The notes: generated from the sequence alone by a model not told the origin. 61,684 nt of DNA from Dictyobacter formicarum (GCF_016587435.1 NZ_BNJJ01000035.1:1-61684); one strand, 5' to 3'; positions 34,100 through 42,452 are shown, counted from the stretch's first letter. Program-made: numbers and translations.

Positions 34100-34723
34100 T
34101 TAAATGCCAATAAAGCCGTGAATGAGCAGAGCGATAGAAAAGAGGAGGATAGTTTGCCAGTAGGCGCCAGTGGCACTAATGCGCAATTGCAGGTCTTGAT
34201 CGATTTGATGCAGCGCGATTAAGAGAGGAAACGTCGTCAAGATGGCAATACCGGCATACCATGGATAGATGTCGAGGAAGCAATCCAACAAGATCGTCAA
34301 TGTGACGAGACTGATAAGGCTGGCTCCAACCAGACGAGTTTTTCGAATAGCTGATTGTAAAATTTCCATTTGAGATCTGGTACGAAGCGTAGAAAATTGT
34401 TGTATATAGACGACAACTGCCGAGTAGAGTCCAATAGGTAGGCTGGCCAGTATGATGGCGCCGCTGAGCTGGTTACTTTGCAGAACATACGCGCTAACTA
34501 CAAATAGACTACTTGCCAGACAGACAAATAGAATGGAGGGACAGTTGGTGCTATAGTGGCGATCAGGTTTGATGAGATAGCTATGCAGCGCCACAAATAT
34601 GATCAGATTTAGCAGGAGGGCCAGAGTCAGGTGCAACCAATTCAATGTCATCTTTTGTTGCCAGGCTAGCAATATCCCGATGATCTGTGGCGCAATCAGG
34701 CCGGGAAACAGGTATGTACGCAT
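34100..34723 (-). CDS. Polytopic membrane protein, UbiA/MenA-like topology
   Basis: This 207-residue protein is almost entirely membrane helices, six or seven of them. The order of helices and short loops, with an early FPGLIAPQIIGILLAW and a central PIGLYSAVVVYIQQFSTLR, resembles a shortened UbiA-superfamily prenyltransferase. The aspartate-rich motifs needed for prenyl-diphosphate binding (NDxxD and DxxxD) are absent: the corresponding loops read HSYLIKPDRHYS and QQFSTLRTRSQM. It may be a non-enzymatic relative, or unrelated. No clear Shine-Dalgarno was found. The start codon lies about 18 bp from palindromic element E2. Confidence 0.65.
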   Translation of the reverse strand: MRTYLFPGLIAPQIIGILLAWQQKMTLNWLHLTLALLLNLIIFVALHSYLIKPDRHYSTNCPSILFVCLASSLFVVSAYVLQSNQLSGAIILASLPIGLYSAVVVYIQQFSTLRTRSQMEILQSAIRKTRLVGASLISLVTLTILLDCFLDIYPWYAGIAILTTFPLLIALHQIDQDLQLRISATGAYWQTILLFSIALLIHGFIGI

Positions 34724-34740
34724 CTGCTGAAACCTCCATC

Positions 34741-34875
34741 ACCATGGGAAGCAAAGCGCCCCCGTACGGGCGGGTGCATGCGCACCCGAGCCCTTTTTAT
34801 GTGATGGTGCAAAAAGAGCGCCCGGCGCTCTTTTTGCACCATCACATAAAAAATATGTTGAGCTCCGAAGGAGCG
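34741..34875 (+). repeat. Palindromic element copy 2 (E2)
   Basis: Shares GGGAAGCAAAGCGC and the following GC-rich CGGGTGC/GCACCCG block with the copy at 41418. It then has CCCTTTTTATGTG as in copy 1, and a perfect 28-bp palindrome (34795-34822 with 34824-34851) of unrelated sequence. TATGTTGAGCTCC follows, with a GCTCC-gaa-GGAGC hairpin. The left TCCCAT arm is degraded here (CACCATGGGAAGC). Confidence 0.8.
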
Positions 34876-34981
34876 AACCTTATGGCTTTTAGACCCTTTC
34901 TAAGAATAGTTAAACTCATAAAGCTTCAAGATGCTTTTTAGTATATCATTTTTGTGCGTATGTCTATGAGAATGTGGTAGT

Positions 34982-35044
34982 TGCAGGTTGAACCTGCATT
35001 ATGGATGATTTATGCTTGACTTCATAGCTTTTTTTGGATACGAT
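34982..35044 (+). promoter_or_regulatory. Promoter and palindromic operator of the ChrB-like gene
   Basis: TTGACT (35016-35021), a 17-bp spacer and TACGAT (35039-35044) form a promoter about 60 nt before the ATG at 35103. Just upstream lies the palindrome TGCAGGTT-g-AACCTGCA (34982-34998), well placed as an activator or repressor site. Confidence 0.55.
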
Positions 35045-35102
35045 AGCAGCGATTGGTAACTGTAGATACAAAGAGATCATTTTTTCTAGCGGGAGAGCAT
35101 TG

Positions 35103-35780
35103 ATGCAAGATCATGGAGTCATGCGCTGGTTACAACTCACTTATAAAGTACCCAGTGAGCCGTCGCAGAAGCGGGTTTGGGTCTGGCGTCGGCTACAGAA
35201 TCTTGGTGCTTATGCGTTACAAAACTCTGTGTATCTATTGCCATACTCAGAAGAGGTTGAAAAGCATTTTCGGCAGTTATCCCACGATATTCATGAGATG
35301 GGTGGAGAAGCCAGTATTTTTTCTGTAGTTGCATTGGATGTTGCTGATGAGCAGCGTATCCTCCGTGCGTTGCTGGATTGCCGTAACGCTGACTACAACA
35401 AGGCGGTCAAAGTCTGTGCACGTTTCCTCAGTCGTGCAGTTGCGCTGGTTGAGAAGCAAGAATGGAACGACCAGTTGCAGACCGAATTCGCGGATACGCT
35501 CGAAAAAGTGCATCTCTCTTTTCGCTCGGCCAGGAGGCACGATGTGCTCGGCTCATATACCGCGATTGCGCGCGCCTCAGCCGCTGAAGCAATTGCCGTT
35601 TGCGAGCAAGTCTTCCGTATCTTGCAAGTGCGAGATTTTGCCAAAGCTCGCCGTCTGCTCGAAATGAACTACGAATGGATTTATCATCCCTCTATCCCTG
35701 ATAACGAAGGCTCACCCTGTGCTGAACAACCTGAGCCATCCAGCGATGAGCCTATCTCATCTCCATCGCCCAGAGTATAG
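35103..35780 (+). CDS. ChrB N-terminal-domain-like protein
   Basis: The first 90 residues match the ChrB N-terminal domain: LTYKVPSEPSQKRVWVWRRL, LGAYALQNSVYLLP, then HEMGGEASIFSV. ChrB proteins sense or confer resistance to chromate and usually sit next to the ChrA transporter, which is absent here. The C-terminal part (about 115-205) is a helical region with ARFLSRAVALVEKQEW and RLLEMNYEW, and the tail is acidic and Ser/Pro-rich. The ATG at 35103 is preceded by GGGAGAG; the open frame extends to 35034. A role in metal or oxidant response is inferred. The gene has its own promoter and a palindromic site upstream. Confidence 0.78.
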   Translation: MQDHGVMRWLQLTYKVPSEPSQKRVWVWRRLQNLGAYALQNSVYLLPYSEEVEKHFRQLSHDIHEMGGEASIFSVVALDVADEQRILRALLDCRNADYNKAVKVCARFLSRAVALVEKQEWNDQLQTEFADTLEKVHLSFRSARRHDVLGSYTAIARASAAEAIAVCEQVFRILQVRDFAKARRLLEMNYEWIYHPSIPDNEGSPCAEQPEPSSDEPISSPSPRV

Positions 35781-36013
35781 TTAATAGGCTTTAACGCCCA
35801 CAACCAGTTATTTGGTGATAGCCAATAATAGCAAAAAAGCGAGCTAGCATAGCTATTTGGTTAATATTATTGATCTTCCATAGCTTTTTTGGGCTGTATA
35901 ATGTACACTCAAACTAACTACAACGAAATCCTTCTTTAAACCGTATATAATGTAGTTATAAAATAGTTTAAGTAGGTCACCCTCCTACTTTTAGGATATC
36001 AGGGGGAAGGACA

Positions 36014-36169
36014 ATGCAAAGACCAGATCCAAATCGTAGATCTAGTGGCTCAAAAGCTATAGCAATTGATGAGCGAGTAAAATATGCACGTTATCGTCTC
36101 TATATGTTAATTACTCTGCTGGTTTCTAGTGGTTTTGCTCTTGGCCTCCACCTGATCTTTGGACGCTAA
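36014..36169 (+). CDS. 51-residue single-helix membrane protein
   Basis: An ATG with a strong AGGGGGAAGG Shine-Dalgarno opens a 51-codon frame. It has a polar, basic N-terminus (MQRPDPNRRSSGSKAIAIDE, then RVKYARYRLY), one membrane helix (MLITLLVSSGFALGLHLIF) and a short GR end. A stem-loop (AAGTAGG/CCTACTT, 35970-35990) lies upstream and a canonical terminator follows 38 nt after the stop. This makes it a complete small transcription unit despite its size. I recognise no family. The charged N-terminus should be cytoplasmic. Confidence 0.75.
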   Translation: MQRPDPNRRSSGSKAIAIDERVKYARYRLYMLITLLVSSGFALGLHLIFGR

Positions 36170-36207
36170 AAAAAGAGACAATAACTATTAATATAAGCAG
36201 GTGAGGC

Positions 36208-36249
36208 GCCCGTCAGGGATATATTCCCCTGACGGGCTTTTTCTTTTTT
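36208..36249 (+). terminator. Rho-independent terminator of the 51-residue protein gene
   Basis: GCCCGTCAGGG (36208-36218) and CCCTGACGGGC (36227-36237) form a perfect 11-bp stem with an 8-nt loop, followed by TTTTTCTTTTTTC. Confidence 0.92.
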
Positions 36250-36357
36250 CTTGCTACAGGCAACAGGGGTACTTGCATGTATTTCTTAAAATGAGTACAA
36301 TTTAGCTATACTTGTGCGAATATTTGGCCGTGCTTTGTATGGTAGATTGGTGTTATT

Positions 36358-37242
36358 TTGAGCTCATTGCAACCTGGAACGAAGTCATCGCTTTCGGCGC
36401 GACCGGTACGTGACGCGGTTCCACGGCGCCTCATCGTGACGGCGAGCGTGGTAGCATTTGCCATCCGTGATTGGTCATTGTGGGCTTTACTGCGGGTAGG
36501 TCCGTGGGGACCACCGATGCGGTTAGTGTTGGGCAGAGAGTCCGTGGCCGAGGCCGTAGAGAGAACGTTGGACGCATTGTTGTACTGGGCCGATTCAGCG
36601 ACGTTGGTGCAGTTACGTTCAGGGTGGCAAGAGCAGCAAGTGCAGGTCTGGGGAAGTTCAGAGCAGGGATCATCTGTCTCTTTGATTCATAGTATCCTCC
36701 TGCGCGCGCAGCGCGATGAGCTACGTCCCAATTTGCATCTCCAGCCGGTCCCGAGTTTGCATGTACAATGGGTGCCAGTCGCGGATATAGAGTCGGGTCA
36801 GCAGACAATGGACCCGGAAATCCTGCCCAGCTTTTTGTCTGCCTTACAGTCGTTGCGTGCCCACATTCAGCATGATCCTGAGCTAATTCTGCGTTATCTG
36901 GCTGACATGCATATGATGAGTCCGGTTGAGTCTGGCCAGGAATGGTGGCAGCAAGATGGGCGGTCAGCATCTGCTAAGAGCCGTGAAACGATGCCATTAC
37001 ATGCCATGAAAGAACCTGCCACTGGAGATGGCACATTGACGCTGGCGGAAGCGTCTCTACTCTACCGGGCATTTTTCTCAGCCAATGAATCAATCGACCT
37101 GCCAGGACTGCGCAGGCGTTTCCTGGCCACTAAAAAACTGGTAGCCACAGATGAAGAGCGCCTGGTGCGCGGACGCGAGAAATCATCGTCGCGTTCAAAT
37201 CGGATGAGTAAGGTTTATCGTTATGATCCGGATGGACAATAA
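36358..37242 (+). CDS. Protein of unknown function upstream of the SNF2/SWIM pair
   Basis: A 294-codon frame starts at a TTG without a visible Shine-Dalgarno; the true start may be further in, for example the ATG at codon 53. The N-terminal part is a mixed alpha/beta region. A central section contains LPSFLSALQSLRAHIQHDPE. The C-terminal part has a helical LTLAEASLLYRAFFSANESI, a basic RRRFLATKKL, and a charged tail ending VYRYDPDGQ. I recognise no family. The frame runs the same way as the helicase gene 98 nt downstream and has the same G+C and codon character, so it may belong to that unit. Confidence 0.6.
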   Translation: MSSLQPGTKSSLSARPVRDAVPRRLIVTASVVAFAIRDWSLWALLRVGPWGPPMRLVLGRESVAEAVERTLDALLYWADSATLVQLRSGWQEQQVQVWGSSEQGSSVSLIHSILLRAQRDELRPNLHLQPVPSLHVQWVPVADIESGQQTMDPEILPSFLSALQSLRAHIQHDPELILRYLADMHMMSPVESGQEWWQQDGRSASAKSRETMPLHAMKEPATGDGTLTLAEASLLYRAFFSANESIDLPGLRRRFLATKKLVATDEERLVRGREKSSSRSNRMSKVYRYDPDGQ

Positions 37243-37339
37243 TTACAATCCATTGATGTAGTTTTATAACTTGAGCGTACAGCATAGTTATAGCGTAGGA
37301 GGGCTCAGGTAAACCTTCTTTTGCAAGGACAAGAAAAAT

Positions 37340-40300
37340 ATGTTTGTGTGGCATGCGATCTGGGAAAATTCTAGTGGCCAACTTCACATCTGGGCCGAGT
37401 CCTCAGAGTTGATCAAAAAACAATCAGCGCGAGCCAAAAAGCGAGCCAGGGAATTTTACCCCTGGCTTCATCCTTTTATGCTTCCCACTGCTGAACTTGC
37501 AATGACCCTACGACCGTTGCTTCCTCGCACCTTGATCAATCAAGGACAGGGCAGCTCACTCATATTACGTTTGCCCTCAAGTGCAGAGGTTCCGCTTCCC
37601 TCACCCGAAGTTTTTGCCGAGGTAGCGTCCACTGAAGAGCCCACGCTAAAATCCTGGCGCATAGAGACGCTAGCATTTCAGCCCAGGCATGCCCTGGATC
37701 TGTTATTGGCGTGGCCGCTTGCCTTGCCCGTAGGTCATTTAGCAGGCAGTGATCTGCGTTTCTGGCACAGAATGGTCCTGTTCGCGCACGTATTACTGGT
37801 GCGTCAGAGCTTTGTTCCAGTGTTCCAATATACTCCCCCCAGTGATCATGGTGATGCATACTGGCAACTGGAACTATCCGAGGGCGAGCGAGAGCAAGTG
37901 AAGCTATTTGCTGAGCATATGCCCCCGGTGTGTTGGTCCTTTTTTGCGCCAGAAGAGCAGATAACGATGACCCTGTTGCAAGATTGTATCCTGGACTTTT
38001 TGCAGCGTGGGATCGACGCTTTTATCAGAGGTAGCCTGAGCAAGCAGGCGATATTTACCCGTTCGGCCGCCCCTACCTTACCCGAGCGTTGGTTAACTGC
38101 TCTTACCTCGTCCCACCATATTATTATGGAAAATGCGGATATTTTACAGGTATTTGCAAAGAAATTGCAGCGCTGGCTGATGCCCGATGAAGCAACAACC
38201 TCCCAACGCTCCTTTCGTACCTGCTTTAAAGTGGAGCCACCGGCTGAAGGCAGGGACGAATCATGGACAATTCAGTTTTTTTTACAGGCGCGCAATGACC
38301 CTAGCCTGCTGGTGCCTGCTGAGCAGATCTGGCAAGAGCGCTCGACAACATTGCGCTGGCTAACGCATACTATTGAGCAGCCACAGGAACTTTTATTGCA
38401 GGATTTAGGTCGGGCGGCGCGCCTCTTTCCCATGTTGGAGCAGGGACTCAAAGTCGCGCATCCACTACAGGTGTATGTAACGGCCGAACAAGCATATCAA
38501 TTTCTGCGCCAGGCCGTTCCTTTGCTGGAAGCCAGCGGTTTTGGCGTACTGGTTCCTTCCTGGTGGCAGAAGCCAGCTCGCCTGGGAGCCCGCCTGCGTA
38601 TCAAGCCCAAAGAGAATACCAACGTCAGCACTGGCCTGTTAGGTATGAACAGTCTGGTTGAGTACGATTGGACGCTTGCTATTGGAGATGTCGACCTGAC
38701 GCTGGCCGAGTTTCAGCAATTGGCGGCTTTGAAGTTGCCTCTGGTAAATGTACGCGGCCAATGGGTCGAACTGCGTCCCGAAGAAATTGAAAAGGCGCTG
38801 GCCTTCTTTAAGCGCCAGGCCCGGCAAGTGGACATCACACTGGGAGAAGCGCTAAAGGTTGGATTGACAGAGGACGTTGGTGAGTCAGGTCTGCCACTGG
38901 TAGAATTGAGCGCCCAGGGATGGATACAGGAGCTTATCGAGCGCCTGGAACAGCGCGCTACCATCCCCCAGATTTCTCCTCCTGTTACATTTTTGGGGAA
39001 ATTGCGGCAATATCAAGAGAGAGGAGTTTCCTGGCTAACCTTTTTACGGCAGTGTGGTTTTGGTGCCTGCCTGGCAGACGACATGGGGATGGGTAAAACC
39101 ATCCAGCTGATCGCTTATATATTGCATCAACGCGAGATAGCAGCGGATGCGTCCAGGCCCAGTTTGATCATCTGCCCCATGTCAGTAGTGGGAAACTGGT
39201 ATCATGAACTGCAGCGTTTTGCGCCCTCGTTGTCTGTGATGATTCATCATGGAAGCGAACGCCTGAGCGGTGAAGATTTTATCGAGCAGGTTGATGCATA
39301 TGCGATAGTCATTACCACCTATACGCTGGTTTTGCGCGACAGAGAGCACCTGGCCGCTGTACAATGGGAAGCTGTCGTACTGGATGAAGCCCAGAATATT
39401 AAAAATGAAAGTGCCAAACAGACACAGGCCATCAAGACATTGCAAGCGGCGCATAAAATTGCTCTGACTGGTACGCCGGTCGAGAATCGTCTGCAGGAGC
39501 TGTGGTCGATCATGGATTTCCTCAATACAGGCTATCTGGGATCGGGAACCGAGTTCCGCAAGCGTTTTGCCTTGCCGATTGAGCTTTATCACGATACCGA
39601 TCGAACAAACGTATTGCAACGCCTGATTCAACCTTTTGTGTTGCGGCGCCTGAAGACCGATAAAGCCATCATTCAAGACTTGCCCGAGAAGATGGAGATG
39701 AAAGTCTTCTGCAATCTGACACGCGAACAGGCCTCGCTCTACGAAGCGATAGTGCAGGACATGATGGAAAAGATCGCCCTGGCATCGGGTATTGAGCGTC
39801 GCGGCTTGATTTTGGCTGCCCTCACCAGGCTTAAACAGGTCTGCAATCATCCGGCCCAGTTTATGGCTGACCATAGTCCATTATCTAAACGTTCAGGCAA
39901 GCTAGAGCGTCTACGCGAAATGCTGGAGGAAGTACTGGCCGAGGGTGACAAGGCACTGATTTTCACACAATACGCCGAAATGGGTGGCTTATTGCGCCAA
40001 TATTTACAGGACACATTGGGGGTAGAAACGCTGTTCCTGCATGGAGGGACACCCAAGAAGCACCGCGACCTGTTTATCCAGCGTTTTCAGGAAGAGCAGC
40101 GCAACGTGCCACTTTTTGTCCTCTCTATCAAAGCGGGAGGCGTCGGACTCAATCTGACCGCTGCCAACCACGTGTTTCATTACGATCGCTGGTGGAATCC
40201 AGCAGTCGAGAATCAAGCCACTGACCGTGCTTTCCGCATCGGGCAAAAAAAGCATGTGCAGGTACATAAATTTGTATGCAGTGGTACATTAGAGGAGCGC

Positions 40301-40435
40301 ATCGACCAGCTCATAGAGCAGAAGCGTGAGCTGGCTGAGCGCATCGTTGGCAGCGGAGAGACCTGGTTAACAGAACTATCTACCGACCAGCTCAAAGAGC
40401 TTTTTGCATTAGATCATTTCGCGATCATGGAGTAG
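37340..40435 (+). CDS. SNF2-family helicase (bacterial HelZ-like)
   Basis: This is a Swi2/Snf2-type DNA translocase of 1031 residues. The N-terminal half includes the bacterial SNF2-associated domain (about 390-515, with RLRIKPKENTN and WVELRPEEIEKALAFF). RecA domain 1 carries Walker A ADDMGMGKT near 581, the DEAQ box in VVLDEAQNIKN near 681 and LTGTPVENRLQELWSIMDFL. RecA domain 2 carries IFTQYAEMGGLL, FLHGGT, SIKAGGVGLNLTAANHVFHY and ATDRAFRIGQ near 967. AAGGAC lies about 10 nt upstream of the ATG. A SWIM zinc-finger gene starts 4 nt after the stop. The pair is conserved in bacteria and probably remodels nucleic acid-protein complexes; the exact role is unknown. Confidence 0.93.
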   Translation: MFVWHAIWENSSGQLHIWAESSELIKKQSARAKKRAREFYPWLHPFMLPTAELAMTLRPLLPRTLINQGQGSSLILRLPSSAEVPLPSPEVFAEVASTEEPTLKSWRIETLAFQPRHALDLLLAWPLALPVGHLAGSDLRFWHRMVLFAHVLLVRQSFVPVFQYTPPSDHGDAYWQLELSEGEREQVKLFAEHMPPVCWSFFAPEEQITMTLLQDCILDFLQRGIDAFIRGSLSKQAIFTRSAAPTLPERWLTALTSSHHIIMENADILQVFAKKLQRWLMPDEATTSQRSFRTCFKVEPPAEGRDESWTIQFFLQARNDPSLLVPAEQIWQERSTTLRWLTHTIEQPQELLLQDLGRAARLFPMLEQGLKVAHPLQVYVTAEQAYQFLRQAVPLLEASGFGVLVPSWWQKPARLGARLRIKPKENTNVSTGLLGMNSLVEYDWTLAIGDVDLTLAEFQQLAALKLPLVNVRGQWVELRPEEIEKALAFFKRQARQVDITLGEALKVGLTEDVGESGLPLVELSAQGWIQELIERLEQRATIPQISPPVTFLGKLRQYQERGVSWLTFLRQCGFGACLADDMGMGKTIQLIAYILHQREIAADASRPSLIICPMSVVGNWYHELQRFAPSLSVMIHHGSERLSGEDFIEQVDAYAIVITTYTLVLRDREHLAAVQWEAVVLDEAQNIKNESAKQTQAIKTLQAAHKIALTGTPVENRLQELWSIMDFLNTGYLGSGTEFRKRFALPIELYHDTDRTNVLQRLIQPFVLRRLKTDKAIIQDLPEKMEMKVFCNLTREQASLYEAIVQDMMEKIALASGIERRGLILAALTRLKQVCNHPAQFMADHSPLSKRSGKLERLREMLEEVLAEGDKALIFTQYAEMGGLLRQYLQDTLGVETLFLHGGTPKKHRDLFIQRFQEEQRNVPLFVLSIKAGGVGLNLTAANHVFHYDRWWNPAVENQATDRAFRIGQKKHVQVHKFVCSGTLEERIDQLIEQKRELAERIVGSGETWLTELSTDQLKELFALDHFAIME

Positions 40436-40439
40436 ATAT

Positions 40440-41417
40440 ATGGGCAATCACTACGATTGGATAGACGATGATGGGTGGGATTATTATTCCTATCAGAAAC
40501 CCCGGAAAGTGGTTGGCGGATTAAAAACCAGAAAAGAGCATGGTCGTATTGGGGAAAGCTGGTGGTCCAAGCGCTGGCTACAGGTGCTGGAGGCACTGGG
40601 CATGGGATCGCGATTGATGCGTGGCCGTAGTTATGCGCGCCAGGGCCAGGTCCTCTCAATCGATATTCAAGCAGGCCAGGTCAACGCACGGGTGCAAGGC
40701 TCTTTACGCACGCCCTATACTATTGAGATTCAACTATCACCCCTTGACGACGAGCAATGGGAGCAGGTCATAGCCCTGCTAGCTTCGCAGGCCCTCTTTG
40801 CCGCCAGCTTACTGGCTGGAGAAATGCCGCAGGATATCGAGCAAGCCTTTGCAGAGGCGGGCCATCCCCTCTTCCCGACCACGGCTGCCGACCTGCGCAC
40901 CAGTTGTAGCTGTCCCGACTGGGCTAATCCTTGCAAGCACATTGCCGCTGTCTATTACATTTTGGCCGAACAATTTGACGCCGATCCTTTCTTGATTTTT
41001 GCCCTGCGAGGACGTAGCAAGGAGCAGATCATCACAAGTCTGCGCCACAAACGTGCTGCAGCGCTGGCTGGTACACAATCAGAGGAGGAGACCAGCGTAG
41101 AAGCAGTGCAACCAACTGCGGCCAGTCTTAAGCTGGAAGACCGTATTGCCACCTTCTGGCAGGCCGGATCTGCTATCGACACTCATATTGGCCTTCCGCA
41201 ATTGCCACCAGTAAACAAAACCTTGCTTAAACGCCTGGGTGATGCACCTTTCAACATCAAAAGGCAAAACCTGGCTGAGCTACTAGGGCAGACCTATGAC
41301 CAGATCCAACGAACCACCCTGGAAATCATCGAGCGCCAGCTAACCATTCTCTCACCACCTGAATTGGCTGAGGGAGGTGAGGTGAAATCTGAAGCATCAT
41401 CTTCACCAGATGATTAA
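40440..41417 (+). CDS. SWIM zinc-finger protein, partner of the SNF2 helicase
   Basis: The SWIM motif CxCx(n)CxH appears as CSCPDWANPCKHIAAVYYIL (about residues 157-176), a zinc-binding module for DNA or protein. The N-terminus is aromatic and acidic (YDWIDDDGWDYYSYQKPRKV), followed by GESWWSKRWLQVLEALGMGSRLMRG split over two helices, a region typical of this family. The C-terminal third is Glu/Ser-rich. It begins 4 nt after the helicase stop codon, so the two are co-translated and probably work together. The palindromic element E3 begins at the base after the stop codon. Confidence 0.9.
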   Translation: MGNHYDWIDDDGWDYYSYQKPRKVVGGLKTRKEHGRIGESWWSKRWLQVLEALGMGSRLMRGRSYARQGQVLSIDIQAGQVNARVQGSLRTPYTIEIQLSPLDDEQWEQVIALLASQALFAASLLAGEMPQDIEQAFAEAGHPLFPTTAADLRTSCSCPDWANPCKHIAAVYYILAEQFDADPFLIFALRGRSKEQIITSLRHKRAAALAGTQSEEETSVEAVQPTAASLKLEDRIATFWQAGSAIDTHIGLPQLPPVNKTLLKRLGDAPFNIKRQNLAELLGQTYDQIQRTTLEIIERQLTILSPPELAEGGEVKSEASSSPDD

Positions 41418-41620
41418 GACAGTGTTTGCTTCCCATGATTATGGGAAGCAAAGCGCTCCCTTGCGGGCGTCCGCATGCGCGGCCGCACATTTTTTCTTCA
41501 GTGGTGCAAATCATGCACAGTGCGCATGATTTGCACCACTGAATGGAGTATGTTTTGAGCTCACGGAGAGAAACAGCTCATGCATAAAGACGCTGATCAC
41601 AACGGGAATCAAACACTGTC
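41418..41620 (+). repeat. Palindromic element copy 3 (E3) with 17-bp terminal inverted repeats
   Basis: The left end GACAGTGTTTGCTTCCC (41418-41434) and the right end GGGAATCAAACACTGTC (41604-41620) are inverted repeats with one mismatch. Inside are a 12-bp palindrome TTTGCTTCCCAT/ATGGGAAGCAAA (41425-41452), a GC-rich block like copy 2, a perfect 20-bp hairpin (41497-41516 with 41524-41543), and TATGTTTTGAGCTC with a small closing hairpin. The 240 bases from here to the sigma factor gene contain no other recognised feature. Confidence 0.82.
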
Positions 41621-41861
41621 TAAGCAGGATCTTGTCACTATAGGGGAGGAAGGAGAAAGGATAGCCGGCTACCGCCGTTGAAGCTTCTTCATCCTCTCAA
41701 AATGTGAAGAAGTTCATAGTTTTGTCGTGAAATACACTGCATACTAAAGAGAATTGATACGTTTAAAAAAAAGTCTTTCTAATCGAGACAAAAACTGTGA
41801 GTTTTGTATTATTCTTTGTAGAGATCTGAATTCAGCAACTCTAACTGGACATCGGGACTAA

Positions 41862-42452
41862 ATGAATGTAGTGGAAAACGAGGCTCAGCTGGTCAACGAC
41901 GCCTGTCATGGGTCGCTTGATGCCTTTGAGTCTCTGGTAAAACTGTATGAGCCGCGCATCAGGCGCATGATATACGGTATGACTCAGGATGTACAATTAA
42001 CGCAGGATCTTTGCCAAGATACCTTTCTGGCTGCATATCGTGCTTTGCCACGTATGGAAGACAAAGATCTGCGTTTTGCGCCCTGGCTATACCGTATTGC
42101 ATTGAACCTTGTGCGCAGCGAATGGAGACGCCACAAACATATCAAGATGGTCCCTTTTTCATCACCACTCGTCAATGACGATAGTTCTTTTGATGATCAG
42201 CAGGGCGAGGATTTCCTCGTGAGTAATGAGCATTTTGAAGAGCAGGTGATGCAGCGAGAACTGGTGCGGCGTACCCTGGCGCAATTGCCAGAGTCCTCCG
42301 CTATGTGCTTGCTACTAGATGCAGAGGGATTTTCATACAATGAAATTGCTGAAGCTTTACAAGACTCACTATCTGCTGTGCGCAGCCGACTGTCGCGAGC
42401 GCGTCAGGCATTTCAACGCATATACAGCCGTCTCGATCAGGAAGGAAGATAA
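41862..42452 (+). CDS. ECF-family RNA polymerase sigma factor
   Basis: Region 2 reads AFESLVKLYEPRIRRMIYGM and LTQDLCQDTFLAAYRALPRM (core binding and -10 recognition). Region 4 reads LAQLPESSAMCLLLDAEGFS and YNEIAEALQDSLSAVRSRLSR (the -35 reading helix-turn-helix). Length (196 residues) is standard for ECF sigma factors. The stop codon overlaps the start of the next gene (TAATG), a membrane protein with a zinc-finger-type anti-sigma motif, so the two form a coupled sigma/anti-sigma pair. Confidence 0.92.
   Translation: MNVVENEAQLVNDACHGSLDAFESLVKLYEPRIRRMIYGMTQDVQLTQDLCQDTFLAAYRALPRMEDKDLRFAPWLYRIALNLVRSEWRRHKHIKMVPFSSPLVNDDSSFDDQQGEDFLVSNEHFEEQVMQRELVRRTLAQLPESSAMCLLLDAEGFSYNEIAEALQDSLSAVRSRLSRARQAFQRIYSRLDQEGR

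Noticed and set aside
4147..41417. A DISARM- or BREX-like defence system from the methyltransferases plus the SNF2 helicase
   Set aside because: The genes are about 28 kb apart, on opposite strands, and the helicase belongs to the common SNF2-SWIM pair. No other core component of either system is present.
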